DNA from: an uncultured Clostridia bacterium
GTDB lineage: Bacteria > Bacillota > Clostridia > Oscillospirales > Ruminococcaceae
Direction: 5' to 3'
NCBI GenBank assembly: GCA_937901465.1
Contig: CALGTU010000093.1
Coordinates: 1 to 8,045, forward strand
Length of the DNA stretch: 8,045 nucleotides
Below the pieces are notes generated by a model. The model was not told where the DNA came from. It did not search any database and saw nothing but the letters and a program-made list of their open reading frames with translations. Numbering within the stretch: position 1 is the first letter of the stretch; each line of letters begins with the position of its first letter. A program made the translations under genes and the position numbers. This document shows positions 5,744-8,045 of the stretch, piece by piece.

Positions 5744-7027
5744 TTAAAATCTTACCTTTATAGCGTTTGCGTGAGCAGTAAGACCTTCTTTTTCTGCTAT
5801 TGTAACAATATCTGTTTTAGCGTCAAGAAGAGCTTGTTCTGTATAATAAATATAACTTGTTCTCTTTGTGAAACTGTTTACAGATAACGGTGAGAAAAAT
5901 CTTGCTGTTCCGCTTGTAGGAAGAACATGGTTAGGTCCTGCATAATAATCACCAAGAGGTTCTGGAGCATACTGACCAAGGAAAATTGAACCAGCATTAT
6001 CAAGCCTTCCAAGATACTCCATAGGATTCTGAAGAAGAACTTCAAGGTGTTCAGGAGCAAGTTCGTTTGCAAGTTCTATAGCACAATCCACGCAATCACA
6101 AACAATAGCTGCACCATATGTAGAAAGTGATTTTTCGATTATATCCTTTCTTGAAAGGTCATTTACCTGACGTTCAAGTTCCTTTATAGTTTCATCAACA
6201 AGCTTTTCGCTTGTTGTAACAAGGATTGATGAAGCCATAACATCGTGTTCTGCCTGAGACATAAGGTCAGCTGCAACAAATTTAGGATTAGCGGTTTCAT
6301 CAGCAAGAACAAGAATTTCGCTTGGTCCTGCTATCATATCAATATCTACCACACCATAAAGAAGTTTCTTTGCTGTTGCAACATAAATATTTCCAGGACC
6401 TACAATTTTATCAACTTTTGGTATCGATTCTGTTCCGTAAGCAAGAGCAGCAATAGCTTGAGCTCCGCCAGTAAGGAATACTCTATCAACACCACAGATA
6501 GACGCCGCAACAAGAATATCCGGATTTGGTTTTCCGTCTTTCATAGGCGGTGTAACCATAATTATTTCTTTTACCCCTGCAATTTTAGCAGGAATAGCAT
6601 TCATAAGAACAGATGAAGGATATGCTGCTGTGCCGCCGGGAACATAAAGACCTACTCTTTCAAGTCCCCTTACCCTTTGACCAAGAATAACACCATTTTC
6701 GTGTGGATCAATAAACCCCTGTTCTTTTTGTCTGTGATGGAAAGCAGCAATATTTTCCATCGCATCAAGAAGTGCATTTACAAAATCTTCATCAGCTTCA
6801 TCTACAGCATCGTGAATAACATCAAGAGGAACTTCGTAATATTCAGGAAGTTTTCCATCAAATTTCTCTGTATACGCATTAACAGCTTTATCTCCGTTTT
6901 CACGAACATTGTCAATTATATCAGAGACAATATCCGATATTTTTTTGTCGGTTTCGCCCTGTCTTTTTCTAACTTCTCCGAGGAAATTGACTTCGTCAAC
7001 TCCATTGGCAATAATTTTCTTTATCAT
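5744..7027 (-). CDS. hisD: Histidinol dehydrogenase HisD
   Basis: HisD is a Zn-dependent, NAD-linked four-electron dehydrogenase that oxidises L-histidinol through histidinal to L-histidine, the last two steps of the pathway. The 427-aa length fits the family. The signature DMIAGPSE is present near residues 230-237. The zinc ligands known from the E. coli enzyme (Gln259, His262, Asp360, His419) correspond to Q258 and H261 (SQAEHD), D360 (LGDYYAGPNH) and H419 (LTAHANA). The catalytic Glu/His pair is E326-H327 in LAPEHLEV. A glycine-rich NAD-binding region (TGGAQAIAALAYGT, KIVGPGN) precedes the signature. The start is set at ATG 7027, preceded by AGGTGGG. An upstream in-frame GTG at 7036 lies inside that ribosome binding site. 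Only 9 bases separate it from the hisG stop. Confidence 0.97.
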   Translation of the reverse strand: MIKKIIANGVDEVNFLGEVRKRQGETDKKISDIVSDIIDNVRENGDKAVNAYTEKFDGKLPEYYEVPLDVIHDAVDEADEDFVNALLDAMENIAAFHHRQKEQGFIDPHENGVILGQRVRGLERVGLYVPGGTAAYPSSVLMNAIPAKIAGVKEIIMVTPPMKDGKPNPDILVAASICGVDRVFLTGGAQAIAALAYGTESIPKVDKIVGPGNIYVATAKKLLYGVVDIDMIAGPSEILVLADETANPKFVAADLMSQAEHDVMASSILVTTSEKLVDETIKELERQVNDLSRKDIIEKSLSTYGAAIVCDCVDCAIELANELAPEHLEVLLQNPMEYLGRLDNAGSIFLGQYAPEPLGDYYAGPNHVLPTSGTARFFSPLSVNSFTKRTSYIYYTEQALLDAKTDIVTIAEKEGLTAHANAIKVRF

Positions 7028-7031
7028 AATT

Positions 7032-7038
7032 CCCACCT
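7032..7038 (-). promoter_or_regulatory. Shine-Dalgarno site fixing the hisD start
   Basis: AGGTGGG lies 4 bases before ATG 7027 and overlaps the TAG stop of hisG. The in-frame GTG at 7036 is embedded in it, which argues for the downstream ATG as the real start. Confidence 0.65.
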
Positions 7039-7666
7039 ATATTTCTTTCTCAATCTTTTCAATAAGTTCTTCTATTTCATTCTGGCGAAGTTTCATACTT
7101 ACTGTATTTACAATAAGTCTTGCTGAAATCGGAGCGATTTCTTCATAAACTTCAAGTCCGTTTTCTTTAAGAGTAGAACCTGTTTCAACAATATCTACTA
7201 TGGCATCTGAAAGTTCAAGAAGTGGTGCAAGTTCTACACTACCTTCTATCTTTACAATTTCAACATCCATACCTTGAGCTTCAAAATATGCCCTTGAAAC
7301 ATTCGGATATTTCGTTGCTATCGTTTTAACATTGTATCCATTATAAAAATTATCACCTTTTTTACCGGCAAGTGCAAATCTGCATCTACCGAAACCAAGG
7401 TCTACTAGTTCAAAAAACTTTCCCTGCATTTCCATTATGGTATCTTTACCAACAACTCCCATATCGCAAACACCATGTTCAACATAAGTTATAACATCTG
7501 CTGCTTTAGCAAGAATTACTTCTATTTTACCATCACATATAGGAAGAATAAGCTTTCTGCCTTTTTCATGAACAGATGTGCAATCATAGCCCAATTTTTC
7601 GAAAAGCGCTACTGTATCTTTTTCTAATCTACCTTTTGTAAGAGCAATTCTTAGTGGCTTATTCAT
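7037..7666 (-). CDS. hisG: ATP phosphoribosyltransferase, short form, catalytic subunit HisG
   Basis: HisG catalyses the first step of histidine synthesis: ATP + PRPP gives N1-(5-phosphoribosyl)-ATP. The protein is 209 aa, the size of the short class that lacks the C-terminal regulatory domain and depends on HisZ, which is encoded just upstream. It opens with LRIALTKGRLEK, typical of the family. The PRPP-binding loop is DAIVDIVETGSTL at residues 154-166. A further conserved stretch, EGSVELAPLL, lies at 141-150. I chose the ATG at 7666 over an in-frame GTG at 7675, because that GTG is part of the Shine-Dalgarno AGAGGTG, which sits 6 bases before the ATG. The gene overlaps hisZ by 8 bases, suggesting translational coupling and balanced HisZ:HisG production. 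Confidence 0.96.
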   Translation of the reverse strand: MNKPLRIALTKGRLEKDTVALFEKLGYDCTSVHEKGRKLILPICDGKIEVILAKAADVITYVEHGVCDMGVVGKDTIMEMQGKFFELVDLGFGRCRFALAGKKGDNFYNGYNVKTIATKYPNVSRAYFEAQGMDVEIVKIEGSVELAPLLELSDAIVDIVETGSTLKENGLEVYEEIAPISARLIVNTVSMKLRQNEIEELIEKIEKEI

Positions 7667-8045
7667 TTCCTTCACCTCTGTAACGAATTATTTCAGAAAT
7701 TTTATTTTCCTTTGCGTAATCCATAGTTTCTTCATATGTATCAAAAAGTGAAAATTCGACTTTTTTACCTTCTTTGCGAAGCTTTTCTACATATATCAAA
7801 GCATCCATAGCATCTTCCTCTTCACTGAATACAAGAACATCAGGAGATGGAGCTTCTGAAACAGGATTATATCTTTTAAGCACTTCTGCAACAGCATCAA
7901 CATTAACAGCAAATCCTGTTGCATGAACATCGTATCCGAACTCAGAAATAAGTTTATCATATCTTCCGCCGGAAAGAACTTCATCACCATAACCCTGAAG
8001 ATAGCCCTTCATTATTACACCTGTATAGTAATCTGCACGATTTAC
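7659..8045 (-). CDS. hisZ: ATP phosphoribosyltransferase regulatory subunit HisZ, C-terminal part (5' end outside window)
   Basis: HisZ is a catalytically dead paralogue of histidyl-tRNA synthetase. It forms a complex with short-form HisG and is needed for ATP phosphoribosyltransferase activity and histidine feedback control in the cytoplasm. The last 128 codons are present and the frame is open to the window edge, so the first Met inside the window (8012) is internal. The class-II synthetase-like core ends here with YYTG (local residues 6-9) and the motif-3-like SGGRYDKL (25-32), followed by HATGFAVNVD. After these comes a C-terminal alpha/beta region (PDVLVFSEEEDA, YVEKLRKEGKKVEF). A true HisRS would be longer, with a full anticodon-binding domain, and would not end directly against hisG. 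The stop overlaps the hisG start by 8 bases. Identification is firm from both sequence and context. Confidence 0.93.
   Translation of the reverse strand, partial: VNRADYYTGVIMKGYLQGYGDEVLSGGRYDKLISEFGYDVHATGFAVNVDAVAEVLKRYNPVSEAPSPDVLVFSEEEDAMDALIYVEKLRKEGKKVEFSLFDTYEETMDYAKENKISEIIRYRGEGNE
7673..7679 (-). promoter_or_regulatory. Shine-Dalgarno site fixing the hisG start
   Basis: AGAGGTG on the minus strand matches the 16S anti-SD (complement of GAGGTG) and ends 6 bases before ATG 7666. It overlaps the in-frame GTG at 7675, which therefore looks like SD sequence rather than a start codon. Confidence 0.75.

Overview
The window is one stretch of a histidine-biosynthesis operon, read entirely on the minus strand, from an AT-rich low-GC Gram-positive. 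Several traits point to Clostridia, most likely a Ruminococcus/Oscillospiraceae-type anaerobe (an inference from gene style, not a proven placement). These are GAGGTG/AGGAGG ribosome binding sites ahead of nearly every gene, a short-form HisG paired with a HisZ regulatory subunit, a monofunctional HisB dehydratase, and a HisI separate from HisE.

In transcription order (high to low coordinates) the layout is: hisZ (3' part, cut by the window edge), hisG, hisD, hisC, hisB, hisH, hisA, a GNAT acetyltransferase, hisF, a second GNAT acetyltransferase, a cytidine-deaminase-like gene, hisI, then the first codons of hisE. Genes abut, overlap by 1-8 bases, or are separated by fewer than 30 bases. There is no room for an internal terminator or leader, so one polycistronic message is expected. 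Its promoter and any leader or T-box lie upstream of hisZ, outside the window. The enzymes cover ATP + PRPP condensation (HisZG), PR-AMP cyclohydrolase (HisI), ProFAR isomerase (HisA), IGP synthase (HisHF), IGP dehydratase (HisB), aminotransferase (HisC) and histidinol dehydrogenase (HisD). Histidinol-phosphate phosphatase is not seen, and HisE (PR-ATP pyrophosphohydrolase) is broken.

The most striking structure is at the low-coordinate end. A normal hisE start, with a strong Shine-Dalgarno inside the end of hisI, reads about 15-17 HisE-like residues. Then, inside a purine-rich run near 212-221, the sequence switches to the interior of an unrelated gene in a different frame: a sodium:alanine symporter (AGCS family) lacking its N-terminal part. 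This is either an assembly chimera at a contig end or a real deletion/recombination junction.

The second point of interest is three non-histidine genes (two GNATs and a divergent CDA-fold deaminase) built tightly into the hisA-hisF-hisI part of the operon. The deaminase keeps its zinc site, but two residues that bind ribose in classical cytidine deaminases appear changed. No RNA genes, CRISPR arrays, insertion sequences, repeats or terminators were seen, and there is no gene-free stretch longer than 30 bases.
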